6,023 nt of DNA from an uncultured Holophagales bacterium (GTDB lineage Bacteria > Acidobacteriota > Thermoanaerobaculia > UBA5066). A program made the position numbers and the translations under genes. The stretch is from positions 1 through 6,023 of the forward strand of contig CALMDF010000332.1 in the NCBI GenBank assembly GCA_937864895.1. The letters run 5' to 3'. The first letter of the stretch is position 1. The number at the start of each line of letters is the position of its first letter. The notes under the pieces were generated by a model. It was not told where the DNA came from, did not search any database, and saw nothing but the letters and a program-made list of their open reading frames with translations. Below are positions 1 through 6,023 of the stretch, in pieces.

Positions 1-1880
1 CGAGGAAGCTCTGGAAGAACCTCTCCCCGGGCCGGACGACGAAGTACGAGTACATCTCGGCCCAGTACCTGACGCAGGGGCCCGAGAGCGGCAGGGACCT
101 CTCGTTCGCCCCGGACGGCGACCGGATCGCCGTCTTCGCGCGGCGCGAGCGGGGCCGGCAGCTCTTCATCTTCTCGGCCCGCGGCGGCGGCATCATCGAT
201 CGGATCCCCGTCGACCCCGACATGCCCCTTTCGCCCGCCTTCTCCCCGGACGGGAGGTCGGTCGTCTTCTCCGGCATCTCCGGGACGGCCCGGGACATCT
301 TCCGGCTCGACCTCGCGACGAAGGAGGTCACGAACCTCTCCCCCGACCCGGGGTACGACACAGCCCCCGTCTACTCGCCCGACGGCAGGTACGTCTACCA
401 CACCAAGATCGTCGCGGGCCTGCAGAAGATCGTCCGCTTCCCCGTCGAGGACCCCTCGAAGGTCGAGCAGATCACCTGGGGAGAGGGGAACGACGACGAC
501 GCGGCGTTCTCGCCCGACGGGACCCGCCTCTACTTCGCCTCTTCCCGAGGGGGAATCTTCAACATCTACGGCCAGGACCTCGCGACGGGCGAGCTCGTCC
601 AGTACACCGACGTCATCGGCGCCGCCCTCGGCCCGGCTTCGTACGTCGGGCCCGACGGCCAGGAGAAGGTCGTCTTCTCCGGTTACCAGGCGGGCCTCTT
701 CCAGCTCTTCGTCGCCGACGCCCGCAAGCCCTTCCGCAAGCTCGAGGAGAAGGCCCTGCCGCCGGCCCCGATCGTGAAGGGCGCGACGGCCGAGTTCGTC
801 CCGGCCATCGAGGTCGCGATCGACCCCGAGAAGACGGAGCCGAGCAAGTTCAAGCTCTTCGTCGAGGACGCCGGCGCTTACGTCGGCGTCAACTCGGACG
901 GGACGTTCATCTCCTCGGCCCGCCTCAGCTTCTCCGACTACCTCGGGGACCGGCGCGCCGTCCTCATCTGGGACACGCTCGCCGGGTACTCGAACATCAA
1001 TGCCATCTTCTTCAACCTCAAGCGGCGCACCCAGTGGGGACTCCAGGCCTACGACCAGCGGACCTACTTCCTAGGCCTCAACGAGGTTGGGGAGGTCGTG
1101 TCGGACCGGCGCTTCAGCCGGGAGACCGGCGTCAGCGTCCTCGGCGTCTACCCCTTCTCGCGCTACACCCGCGTCGAGGGGACGGTCGGCTTCCTCTCGC
1201 GCTCGATCGACGCGGCCTACATCATCACGAACGACGACGGGACGCAGGGCCAGGTCTTCCTTCCGCGCTCGGACGACACGATCCAGGCCGGCGTCGGCTT
1301 CGGGTACGACGGCACCCGGTTCAAGTCGTACGGGCCGTTCGGGGGCCAGGCGCTCTCGGTGAGCTACCGCTATCTCCCCGACTTCCAGGACGGGGGGACG
1401 CTCACCTCAGACCTCTACGGCGAGGCCCGCGCCTACGTCCCCATCTCCCGCCGGACGAACTTCGCCTTCCGCGTCTTCGGCGGCACGTCCACGGGGTCCG
1501 TCCCGACGGTCTACTCCTTCGGCGGGCTCGACACCCTCCGCGGCTACGACTATCGCACGCTCATCGGGAACCACATCGTCTACCTGAACGCCGAGCTCCG
1601 CTTCCCCCTGATCGACGTCCTGATGACGGGGATCGGGCTCAACTTCGGCGGCGTACGGGGCCGCTTCTTCTTCGACATCGGCGGCGCGTGGCTCGAGGGG
1701 GAGGACTTCGACTGGGTCGAGGACGGCCGCCTGAAGGACGGCCGGTCCGCCTGGGGCGGCGGCTTCACCGCCTACTTCCTCGGGATCCCGTGGAACGTCG
1801 ACTTCGCCCGGCAGTTCGACGGCCGTTCGAACCTGAGCGGCTGGAAGACGACGTTCTACATCGGCCCCGGGTCCTTCTGA
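1..1880 (+). CDS. Beta-propeller (PD40/TolB-like) plus Omp85-family outer-membrane barrel protein, 5'-truncated
   Basis: The reading frame is open from the first complete codon (base 3) to the TGA at 1878-1880, giving 625 visible residues; the true start lies upstream of the window. The first ~240 residues carry beta-propeller repeats marked by F/Y-x-PDG cores at about residues 35-39 (FAPDG), 80-84 (FSPDG), 124-128 (YSPDG) and 169-173 (FSPDG), plus a degenerate GPDG near 216. From about residue 280 the sequence alternates like an outer-membrane beta-barrel. It contains the Omp85 loop-6 hallmark LRGY (512-515, bases 1536-1547), an FFFDIGGAW strand motif (555-563) and a terminal Phe, as expected of a beta-signal. 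Family knowledge: Omp85 barrels insert or translocate proteins or lipids at the outer membrane and normally carry POTRA domains. Here a periplasmic propeller directly precedes the barrel and no POTRA is visible, though one could lie upstream. The substrate is unknown. Family assignment is firm; the role is not. Confidence 0.88.
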   Translation, partial: RKLWKNLSPGRTTKYEYISAQYLTQGPESGRDLSFAPDGDRIAVFARRERGRQLFIFSARGGGIIDRIPVDPDMPLSPAFSPDGRSVVFSGISGTARDIFRLDLATKEVTNLSPDPGYDTAPVYSPDGRYVYHTKIVAGLQKIVRFPVEDPSKVEQITWGEGNDDDAAFSPDGTRLYFASSRGGIFNIYGQDLATGELVQYTDVIGAALGPASYVGPDGQEKVVFSGYQAGLFQLFVADARKPFRKLEEKALPPAPIVKGATAEFVPAIEVAIDPEKTEPSKFKLFVEDAGAYVGVNSDGTFISSARLSFSDYLGDRRAVLIWDTLAGYSNINAIFFNLKRRTQWGLQAYDQRTYFLGLNEVGEVVSDRRFSRETGVSVLGVYPFSRYTRVEGTVGFLSRSIDAAYIITNDDGTQGQVFLPRSDDTIQAGVGFGYDGTRFKSYGPFGGQALSVSYRYLPDFQDGGTLTSDLYGEARAYVPISRRTNFAFRVFGGTSTGSVPTVYSFGGLDTLRGYDYRTLIGNHIVYLNAELRFPLIDVLMTGIGLNFGGVRGRFFFDIGGAWLEGEDFDWVEDGRLKDGRSAWGGGFTAYFLGIPWNVDFARQFDGRSNLSGWKTTFYIGPGSF

Positions 1881-1898
1881 CGCGACGGGGGTCGAAAA

Positions 1899-1918
1899 GG
1901 GGTGACGGAAGTCACCCC
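1899..1918. terminator. Perfect 8-bp hairpin with GGAA loop, possible bidirectional terminator
   Basis: GGGGTGAC (1899-1906) and GTCACCCC (1911-1918) pair perfectly around the GGAA tetraloop (GNRA type), 18 bases after the stop of the barrel gene. On the plus strand it is followed by GG-rich and C-rich sequence without a T run. On the minus strand the stem is followed by TTTT (complement of AAAA at 1895-1898), so it looks more like an intrinsic terminator for leftward transcription. It may end the barrel-gene transcript, stop leftward read-through from the pdx cluster across the phosphodiesterase gene, or both. The hairpin is seen directly; termination is inferred. Confidence 0.6.
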
Positions 1919-1937
1919 GGCCCCGCCCGCCGAAGCC

Positions 1938-1943
1938 TAGAAT
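1938..1943 (+). promoter_or_regulatory. Possible -10 box (TAGAAT) placed for a leaderless transcript
   Basis: TAGAAT matches five of six positions of the bacterial -10 consensus and is a rare AT-rich patch in this GC-rich gap. It ends 6 bases before the GTG at 1950, so a usual start distance would put transcription initiation at or next to the start codon. No convincing -35 element lies 16-18 bases upstream, where the sequence is C/G-rich beside the hairpin. The TAG is also the in-frame stop just upstream of the gene. A six-base match can be chance. Confidence 0.35.
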
Positions 1944-1949
1944 CGCGCC

Positions 1950-2711
1950 GTGCGGGTCCGTGTCCTCGGAGCGTACGGCGGCTCCTCGCCGTGGCATCGC
2001 CAGACGTCCTTCCTGCTCGACGGGACGGTCGCCCTCGACGCGGGGGCCCTGACCCAGTCCCTCTCGCTCGAGGAGCAGGCCCGCGTCCGCTCGATCGTCG
2101 TCACCCACTCGCACCTGGACCACATCGCGTCCCTTCCGTTCCTCGTGGAGAACGTCTTCGCGCGGTCTTCCGGGCCGATCGAGGTCGTCGCGCCGAAGGA
2201 CGTCGTCTCCCTTCTGAAGGACCACCTCTTCAACGACGCGATCTGGCCCGACTTCACCCGCATCCCGAACCACCTCCTCCCGGCGGTGACCTTCCGCGTC
2301 ATCGAGGCCGGGGTCCCGTTCCGCGTCGACGGCCTGCAGGCCCTCGCTGTCCCCGTGTCGCACGTCGTGCCGACGTTCGGCTACCTCCTCTGGGACGACC
2401 AGGCCTGCGTCGTCTTCTCGGGCGACACCGGGCCGACCGAGGCGCTCTGGACCGAGGCCCGGCGGCGGGCCGACCTGAAGGCCATCTTCGTCGAGTGCTC
2501 CTTCCCCGACGCGATGGCCGAGATCGCCGGGATCTCGAAGCACCTGACCCCGGCGACGCTCCGCGAGGAGATGCGCAAGCTCCCCGCCTCCGTGCCCGTG
2601 AACCTCTACCACATGAAGCCCCCGACGCTCCCTCAGCTCCGCGCCGACGTCGCCGCGCTCTCGGACCCCCGCCTCCGGATCTTGGACGACGGGGACGAGC
2701 TGGAGTTCTGA
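1950..2711 (+). CDS. MBL-fold hydrolase, class II 3',5'-cyclic-nucleotide phosphodiesterase-like
   Basis: This 253-residue protein has the metallo-beta-lactamase-fold metal site: THSHLDH at residues 52-58, His138 (VSH), Asp159 (SGDTG) and a late His221 (LYHMKP). The H-x-HLDH-I-x-S-L stretch, followed by GDTGPTEALW and then ECSF with a KHLTP segment (about 182-201), follows the order seen in class II cyclic-nucleotide phosphodiesterases (yeast PDE1, bacterial CpdP). These enzymes hydrolyse cAMP or cGMP to the 5'-monophosphate using two metals, usually Zn. No signal peptide or membrane segment is visible, so it is probably cytoplasmic. The start is GTG at 1950; an in-frame TAG at 1938-1940 rules out anything further upstream. 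No Shine-Dalgarno sequence precedes it. The fold is nearly certain and the subfamily likely; substrate choice is inferred, and another MBL phosphoesterase is possible. Confidence 0.82.
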   Translation: MRVRVLGAYGGSSPWHRQTSFLLDGTVALDAGALTQSLSLEEQARVRSIVVTHSHLDHIASLPFLVENVFARSSGPIEVVAPKDVVSLLKDHLFNDAIWPDFTRIPNHLLPAVTFRVIEAGVPFRVDGLQALAVPVSHVVPTFGYLLWDDQACVVFSGDTGPTEALWTEARRRADLKAIFVECSFPDAMAEIAGISKHLTPATLREEMRKLPASVPVNLYHMKPPTLPQLRADVAALSDPRLRILDDGDELEF

Positions 2712-2720
2712 AGGAGGGAC

Positions 2721-2737
2721 CGGGCCGCCGCGGCCCG
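2721..2737. terminator. GC-rich hairpin between convergent genes
   Basis: The 33-base gap between the convergent stops (2711 and 2745) contains CGGGCCG (2721-2727) pairing with CGGCCCG (2731-2737) around a CCG loop. A competing stem pairs GCGGCC (2730-2735) with GGCCGC (2739-2744), and the two cannot form together. There is no T run on either strand, so this is a weak or factor-assisted terminator candidate at best. Such stems also arise easily in DNA this GC-rich. Confidence 0.35.
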
Positions 2738-2744
2738 CGGCCGC

Positions 2745-3866
2745 TCAGCGTTCCGGGGAGAGGCGCTCCAGCGCGAGGAGCTCGCTCGCGAGCTCGAAGA
2801 CGAGGCGGCGGCGGGTTCCTTCGGCGAGGCCGCGCGGCGGGACGGGATCCCTCGGGGTCGCCAGGAGCCTGATCCGCGTGCCGGACGGGCGCTTCTCCAG
2901 CCGCCAGGTCCGCGTCCGGAAGATCGCGAGCGGTCCTTCGGCCTCCACCGCGATCCCGTCCGGGAGTCTGGTGACCCGCTCCCGCCGAAGGTATTCCCCT
3001 TCCCCGACGAGCGTCCTCTCGAAACCGTCGTCCCGGCGCGAGACGTTCTCCACGGTCCAGCCTTCCGGGAGGAGTCCGGAGTGGAGGTCCGGGTCGGAGA
3101 GGATCCGGAGGAGGGGACCGGGCTCGGCCTCGCAGGCGTGGTAGACGGCGAGGGCCGGCTCGGCCGCTCCGGCCGCCGGAGCGCCGGCGAGCGTCTCCGG
3201 AAGCGGCGGGCCGAAGAGGGCCTCGAGGCCGTCCCGGTCGGAGCCGGGAAGCGGGAAGCGGAAACGGCTCCAGGAATCCGAGATCTCGAGGACGCCGCCC
3301 CTCCAGCGCAGGAGCCGGTCGTCGAGGAGGCGGAAGAGGAGGCCCCCCGGCTCCTCGCCGGCGCCCGCGGCCTCCATCGCCGGGGTTCCCGAGGCAACGC
3401 GGAAGAGGAGCCGCTCTTCTCCCCTCGTCTCGAGGAGGACGCCGGCTCCCTCCCCGGGGGCGGGCCGTACGGAAAGCGTCCCGTAGCCCGTCGTCTCCGC
3501 CCCGGCCGGAGGGTCGAGACGGACGGGGGCCGGCAGGGGGAAGCCCGCGTCGAGGAGGAGCCGCCCCCCGTCGGCGAGGAGGACCGGGCGGGCCCGGCCG
3601 TCCCCGCCTCTCGCGGTGCCCGGCTCGAGGGCGAAGCCGGCGGCCGCGGCGAGCGCCGCGAAGGCGGAGGCCCGGGTGTCGCCGCAGCAGCCGGCCCCCG
3701 CCTCCAGCCACGCGGCGAGAACCTCCCCGGCGCCGAGGCCCGGGGCGGCTCGGCGGAGCGGGACCTGAGCCTGGAACCTCGTGAAGAGGTCGGCGAGAAG
3801 GCGCGGCTCGGGGAGCACCCCGGGCGCGTGGCCGAGCGCCTCGAGCGCCTCCCCGAAGACGTTCAC
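2745..3866 (-). CDS. Arylamine N-acetyltransferase-like region fused to SRPBCC-like domain, last gene of the pdx cluster
   Basis: This is a 373-residue soluble-looking protein. Residues ~8-117 follow the arylamine N-acetyltransferase (NAT) pattern: a helix ending FTRFQAQVPL (28-37) where NATs have H-x3-IPFEN, GAGCCGD (57-63) where they have RGGYCFE, and LLLDAGF (103-109) where they have DVGFG. Cys60/Cys61 and Asp106 fit two triad members. The expected His, 15 residues before the Asp, is Arg91, and no His occurs between residues 14 and 242, so acetyl transfer by the normal triad is doubtful. Residues ~238-365 look like an SRPBCC/polyketide-cyclase helix-grip domain (SDPDLHSGLLPEGW, a GTRIRL strand, a final long helix). 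NATs are normally ~250-280 residues, so the tail is extra. The GTG start lies 10 bases past the pdxT stop; a GGAGG at 3868-3872 sits only 1 base before it, too close for normal use, so coupled re-initiation is plausible. Function unknown. Confidence 0.72.
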   Translation of the reverse strand: MNVFGEALEALGHAPGVLPEPRLLADLFTRFQAQVPLRRAAPGLGAGEVLAAWLEAGAGCCGDTRASAFAALAAAAGFALEPGTARGGDGRARPVLLADGGRLLLDAGFPLPAPVRLDPPAGAETTGYGTLSVRPAPGEGAGVLLETRGEERLLFRVASGTPAMEAAGAGEEPGGLLFRLLDDRLLRWRGGVLEISDSWSRFRFPLPGSDRDGLEALFGPPLPETLAGAPAAGAAEPALAVYHACEAEPGPLLRILSDPDLHSGLLPEGWTVENVSRRDDGFERTLVGEGEYLRRERVTRLPDGIAVEAEGPLAIFRTRTWRLEKRPSGTRIRLLATPRDPVPPRGLAEGTRRRLVFELASELLALERLSPER

Positions 3867-3876
3867 GCCTCCGCCC

Positions 3877-4464
3877 TCAGCGGAGCGCCGGGTGCGCCGC
3901 GAACGCGAGGGCGGCGACCCGCGGGTCGGCGGCGAGCTCCGGGTGGAACGTCGCGGCGACGAGGTTCCCCTCCCTCACGAGGACCGGTTCGCCGTCGCGG
4001 CGCGCGAGGACCTCGACGTTTGGCCCGAGGTCCGCGAGCTTCGGCGCCCGGATGAAGACCGCCTCGAGCGGCGCGGCGCCGAGGGCGTCGCGGTCGAGGT
4101 CGGTGAGCGAGACGACGGCGGAGTCGAGCTGCCGTCCGTAAGCGTTCCTCACCGCCGTCGCGGCCAGGAGTCCGAGGCCGTCGCGGGAGGGGCCCTCGAT
4201 CCTCCGGCTCGCGAGGATGACCCCCGCGCAGGTGGCGAAGACCGGGTCGCCGCGCCGCGCGACGTCGACGATCGCTTCGGCGACCCCGGTCCCTTCCATC
4301 AGCTTCCACATCGTCGTGGACTCGCCTCCCGGCAGGACGAGCCCGTCGGACGCCCGGACTTCGGCTGCCGTCCGCACCGGGCGGGCGTCGACGCCGAGGC
4401 GCGCGAGCGCCGCCGCGTGCGCCTCGAAGTCGCCCTGCAGGGCGAGGACGCCGACCACCGTCAC
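3877..4464 (-). CDS. pdxT: PLP synthase glutaminase subunit PdxT
   Basis: This 195-residue class I glutamine amidotransferase hydrolyses glutamine and channels ammonia to PdxS for pyridoxal 5'-phosphate synthesis in the cytoplasm. The N-terminus ([14 protein letters not shown]), PGGEST at 46-51, the nucleophile Cys79 in FATCAG, RNAYGRQ at 106-112 and the His174/Glu176 pair in FHPEL are all diagnostic and intact, and the length is normal for the family. The start is taken as GTG at 4464 because it forms a GTGA overlap with the pdxS stop (4463-4461), a usual sign of translational coupling. A second GTG at 4458 would also give a plausible protein two residues shorter. A clear ribosome-binding site is absent, which fits coupling. 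The enzyme is expected to be active only in complex with PdxS. Confidence 0.96.
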   Translation of the reverse strand: MTVVGVLALQGDFEAHAAALARLGVDARPVRTAAEVRASDGLVLPGGESTTMWKLMEGTGVAEAIVDVARRGDPVFATCAGVILASRRIEGPSRDGLGLLAATAVRNAYGRQLDSAVVSLTDLDRDALGAAPLEAVFIRAPKLADLGPNVEVLARRDGEPVLVREGNLVAATFHPELAADPRVAALAFAAHPALR

Positions 4465-5372
4465 CAGCCCCGGGTCTGGAGGAGCTCCGCCTCGACGAGC
4501 TTCGCAGCCTCGATCCCCTTCATCCCCTCGCCGAGGTTCTCGGAGGCCTTCGCGACGCGGGCCGGGTCGTCCCAGTGGGTCGTCGCCTCGACGATCGCCC
4601 GGGCGCGGACGGCGGGGTCCGCCGACTTGAAGATCCCGGAGCCGACGAAGACCGCCTCGGCGCCGAGGATCCGGCAGAGGGCGGCGTCGGCTGGCGTCGC
4701 GATGCCGCCGGCGGCGAAGTTCGGAACCGGGAGACGCCCGTTTTCGGCCACCCAGACGACGAGCTCGAACGGCGCGCCGAGCTGCTTTGCGGCCGCCATC
4801 CACTCGTCGCGCGAGAGGAGGGTGAGCGCCTTCATCTGCCGCGTCACCTCGCGCAGGTGCTTCACGGCGTGGACGATGTCTCCCGTGCCGGCCTCGCCCT
4901 TCGTGCGGATCATCGCGGCCCCCTCGCCGATCCGGCGGAGCGCCTCGCCGAGGTTGCGGCATCCGCAGACGAACGGGACCTTGTAGTCGTGCTTGTAGAC
5001 GTGGTTCTCCTCGTCCGCCGGCGTCAGGACCTCGCTCTCGTCGATGAAGTCGACCTCGAGCGCCTCGAGGACGCGCGCCTCGGCGAGGTGCCCGATGCGG
5101 CACTTGGCCATCACGGGGATGGAGACGGCCTCCTGGATCTCCCGGATCTTGGCGACCGGGGACATGCGCGCCACCCCGCCGTCGCGGCGGATGTCGGACG
5201 GGACGCGCTCGAGCGCCATGACGGCGGAGGCGCCGGCGTCCTCGGCGACCTTCGCCTGCTCGGCGTTGACGACGTCCATGATGACGCCGCCCTTGAGCAT
5301 CTCGGCGAGGCCCACCTTGACGCGGAACGCGTCGGACGTGAACGGGGAGGAGAAGACGGGGCTGCTGCTCAT
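4461..5372 (-). CDS. pdxS: PLP synthase lyase subunit PdxS (Pdx1 family)
   Basis: This 303-residue (beta/alpha)8 synthase condenses ribose 5-phosphate, glyceraldehyde 3-phosphate and PdxT-delivered ammonia into pyridoxal 5'-phosphate, the DXP-independent B6 route. It is among the most conserved bacterial proteins, and the sequence is unmistakable. Asp33 is in GGVIMDVVN, Lys90 in MAKCRIGH and Lys158 in [10 protein letters not shown]; they match the Asp24, Lys81 and Lys149 catalytic positions of B. subtilis PdxS, with the same 68-residue spacing between the lysines. The phosphate-binding region [13 protein letters not shown] and the GSGIFKS segment are present. The ATG at 5372 is chosen because the homologous N-terminus starts here and AAGGGA lies 8 bases upstream; an open frame continuing further upstream overlaps the MocR-like gene and is not homologous. 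Twelve subunits form the known PdxS core that binds PdxT. Confidence 0.97.
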   Translation of the reverse strand: MSSSPVFSSPFTSDAFRVKVGLAEMLKGGVIMDVVNAEQAKVAEDAGASAVMALERVPSDIRRDGGVARMSPVAKIREIQEAVSIPVMAKCRIGHLAEARVLEALEVDFIDESEVLTPADEENHVYKHDYKVPFVCGCRNLGEALRRIGEGAAMIRTKGEAGTGDIVHAVKHLREVTRQMKALTLLSRDEWMAAAKQLGAPFELVVWVAENGRLPVPNFAAGGIATPADAALCRILGAEAVFVGSGIFKSADPAVRARAIVEATTHWDDPARVAKASENLGEGMKGIEAAKLVEAELLQTRGW

Positions 5373-5380
5373 GGCTCTTG

Positions 5381-5386
5381 TCCCTT
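5381..5386 (-). promoter_or_regulatory. Ribosome-binding site of pdxS (AAGGGA)
   Basis: AAGGGA on the minus strand lies 8 bases before the pdxS ATG and directly abuts the TGA stop (5389-5387) of the upstream MocR-like gene. This is the most standard ribosome-binding site in the window and fixes the pdxS start. I see no promoter-like -10/-35 pair in the 14-base gap, so pdxS is probably transcribed from upstream. Confidence 0.6.
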
Positions 5387-6023
5387 TCAGATCTGGATGA
5401 GGGCTTCCTCGCGCCGCTCCTCGGCGCGGGGGGCGCGGCGGAGCGCCCGGCGGACGGCGGCCCGGGCCAGCACACCGACGCTCTCGAGGGCCTTCTCGAG
5501 CTCGGCGCCCGAGCTGCGGGCGACGGAGATGCGGAGGTTCGGGGTGTCGGAGCGGTCGGGGGCGTAGTCCCCGCCGGGGGAGACGAGGACCCCCTCCCCG
5601 CGGGCCGCCTCGGCGAGCTCGCGGCCGGAGACCCCGGGCGGCAGCTCGACCCAGAGGACCCACCCCCCGAGCGGGCGCTCGCAGCGCGTCCCGACGGGGA
5701 AGGCCCGGAGGACGGTCTTCTGCGCCAGGGAGAGCCGCGCCTTCAGCCGCGCCTTCACCCGGAGGAGGTGGCGGTCGTAGTCGCCGCGCGAGACGAAGAC
5801 GTTCAGCGCGGCCTGCAGGACCGGCGGCGAGGTGAGCTCGCCGATCCGCTTGAGCGCCGCGAGGCGGTGGACGAACTCGCGGGGGCCCGAGATCCAGCCG
5901 ACGCGCACGCCCGGGAAGAGCGCCTTGGAGATCGTCCCGAGGTGGACGACGTGTCCCGGCGCGAGGGCGGCGAGCGGCGGCGGGAGCTCTCCCTCGACGA
6001 GGAGGTCGGCGTCGAAGGCGTCC
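5387..6023 (-). CDS. MocR/PdxR-type regulator or class I aminotransferase, C-terminal part only
   Basis: The frame enters from the right edge of the window and ends with TGA at 5389-5387, leaving 211 visible residues of a fold-type I PLP protein. The visible start has D-A-F-D, like the DxYD aspartate motif that contacts the PLP ring nitrogen. Next come [17 protein letters not shown], where the lysine codon at 5926-5924 is the expected PLP Schiff-base residue, and a late NLRISVA with the conserved carboxylate-binding Arg. The SKxLFPGxRxGW form is typical of MocR regulators, which join a GntR-type winged helix to an aminotransferase-like domain; the DNA-binding part would lie outside the window, so a plain aminotransferase cannot be excluded. 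It sits 14 bases upstream of pdxS on the same strand, which favours a PdxR-like activator that senses PLP. An Arg/Glu-rich tail of about 30 residues follows the conserved region. Confidence 0.8.
   Translation of the reverse strand, partial: DAFDADLLVEGELPPPLAALAPGHVVHLGTISKALFPGVRVGWISGPREFVHRLAALKRIGELTSPPVLQAALNVFVSRGDYDRHLLRVKARLKARLSLAQKTVLRAFPVGTRCERPLGGWVLWVELPPGVSGRELAEAARGEGVLVSPGGDYAPDRSDTPNLRISVARSSGAELEKALESVGVLARAAVRRALRRAPRAEERREEALIQI

Noticed and set aside
487..501. Short GAC repeat tract
   Set aside because: It encodes an ordinary NDDDA stretch in a propeller loop and is too short to be a meaningful repeat.
1407..2612. 401-codon minus-strand open frame antisense to the barrel and phosphodiesterase genes
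   Set aside because: Composition is dominated by V, E, G, R and D, as expected from the complement of GC-rich codons; no domain motif, and both sense genes are clearly real.
1034..2872. 612-codon plus-strand open frame spanning the barrel gene, the gap and the phosphodiesterase gene
   Set aside because: It lies out of frame with two recognisable genes, crosses the intergenic hairpin, and its product is Arg/Pro/Gly-rich low-complexity sequence typical of shifted frames in GC-rich DNA.
2299..3711. 470-codon minus-strand open frame overlapping the NAT-like gene and the 3' end of the phosphodiesterase gene
   Set aside because: Arg/Gly/Pro-rich shadow in another frame of the better-supported 2745-3866 gene.
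3081..4055. 324-codon plus-strand open frame antisense to the NAT-like gene and pdxT
   Set aside because: Glu/Gly/Arg-rich with no motif; the opposite strand carries genes with family signatures.
3877..5475. A pdxS-region/pdxT fusion frame of 532 residues
   Set aside because: Only the last 195 residues match PdxT; the upstream part is the out-of-frame reading of pdxS. The GTGA overlap gives the natural start.
4575..5567. 330-codon plus-strand open frame antisense to pdxS
   Set aside because: pdxS on the opposite strand is unmistakable and this frame shows only biased D/L/V/R composition.
4461..5663. A 97-residue N-terminal extension of pdxS upstream of the ATG at 5372
   Set aside because: The extra segment overlaps the MocR-like gene in another frame, is Arg/Pro-rich, and has no counterpart in PdxS; the ATG at 5372 has its own ribosome-binding site.

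Overview
This is a high-GC (by eye around 70%) bacterial chromosomal segment with strongly C/G-biased third codon positions throughout. It has no sign of a mobile element, CRISPR array or RNA gene. A Gram-negative outer-membrane protein of the propeller plus Omp85-barrel type, combined with the DXP-independent vitamin B6 pathway, suggests a high-GC diderm. Acidobacteriota or a related lineage is my best guess, but this rests on recollection of family distribution and not on a marker gene.

Layout, plus strand: positions 1-1880 hold the 3' part of a large gene for an outer-membrane protein with PD40/TolB-like beta-propeller repeats followed by an Omp85 (Bac_surface_Ag) beta-barrel. A 69-base gap follows, with a perfect 8-bp hairpin and a TAGAAT box. 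Positions 1950-2711 hold a GTG-started metallo-beta-lactamase-fold hydrolase resembling class II cyclic-nucleotide phosphodiesterases.

Layout, minus strand (converging on the plus-strand genes at about 2712-2744): read right to left, a tight four-gene cluster consists of the C-terminal part of a MocR/PdxR-like PLP-fold protein (6023-5387, truncated by the window), pdxS (5372-4461), pdxT (4464-3877, 4-base GTGA overlap with pdxS) and an unusual 373-residue protein (3866-2745). The last combines an N-terminal arylamine N-acetyltransferase-like region with a C-terminal SRPBCC-like region. Gaps in this cluster are 14, -4 and 10 bases, so it is very probably one transcription unit.

How the genes work together: PdxS and PdxT form the glutamine-dependent PLP synthase. 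The MocR-like protein binds PLP through a visible lysine and, by analogy with PdxR, may sense PLP and control the operon. The fourth gene has no known B6 role. Its NAT-like region lacks the catalytic histidine, so it is the least explained element here. The plus-strand genes have no evident functional link to B6 synthesis. No wholly new system is demonstrable; the best leads are the NAT-like/SRPBCC fusion in the pdx operon and the propeller-Omp85 fusion.
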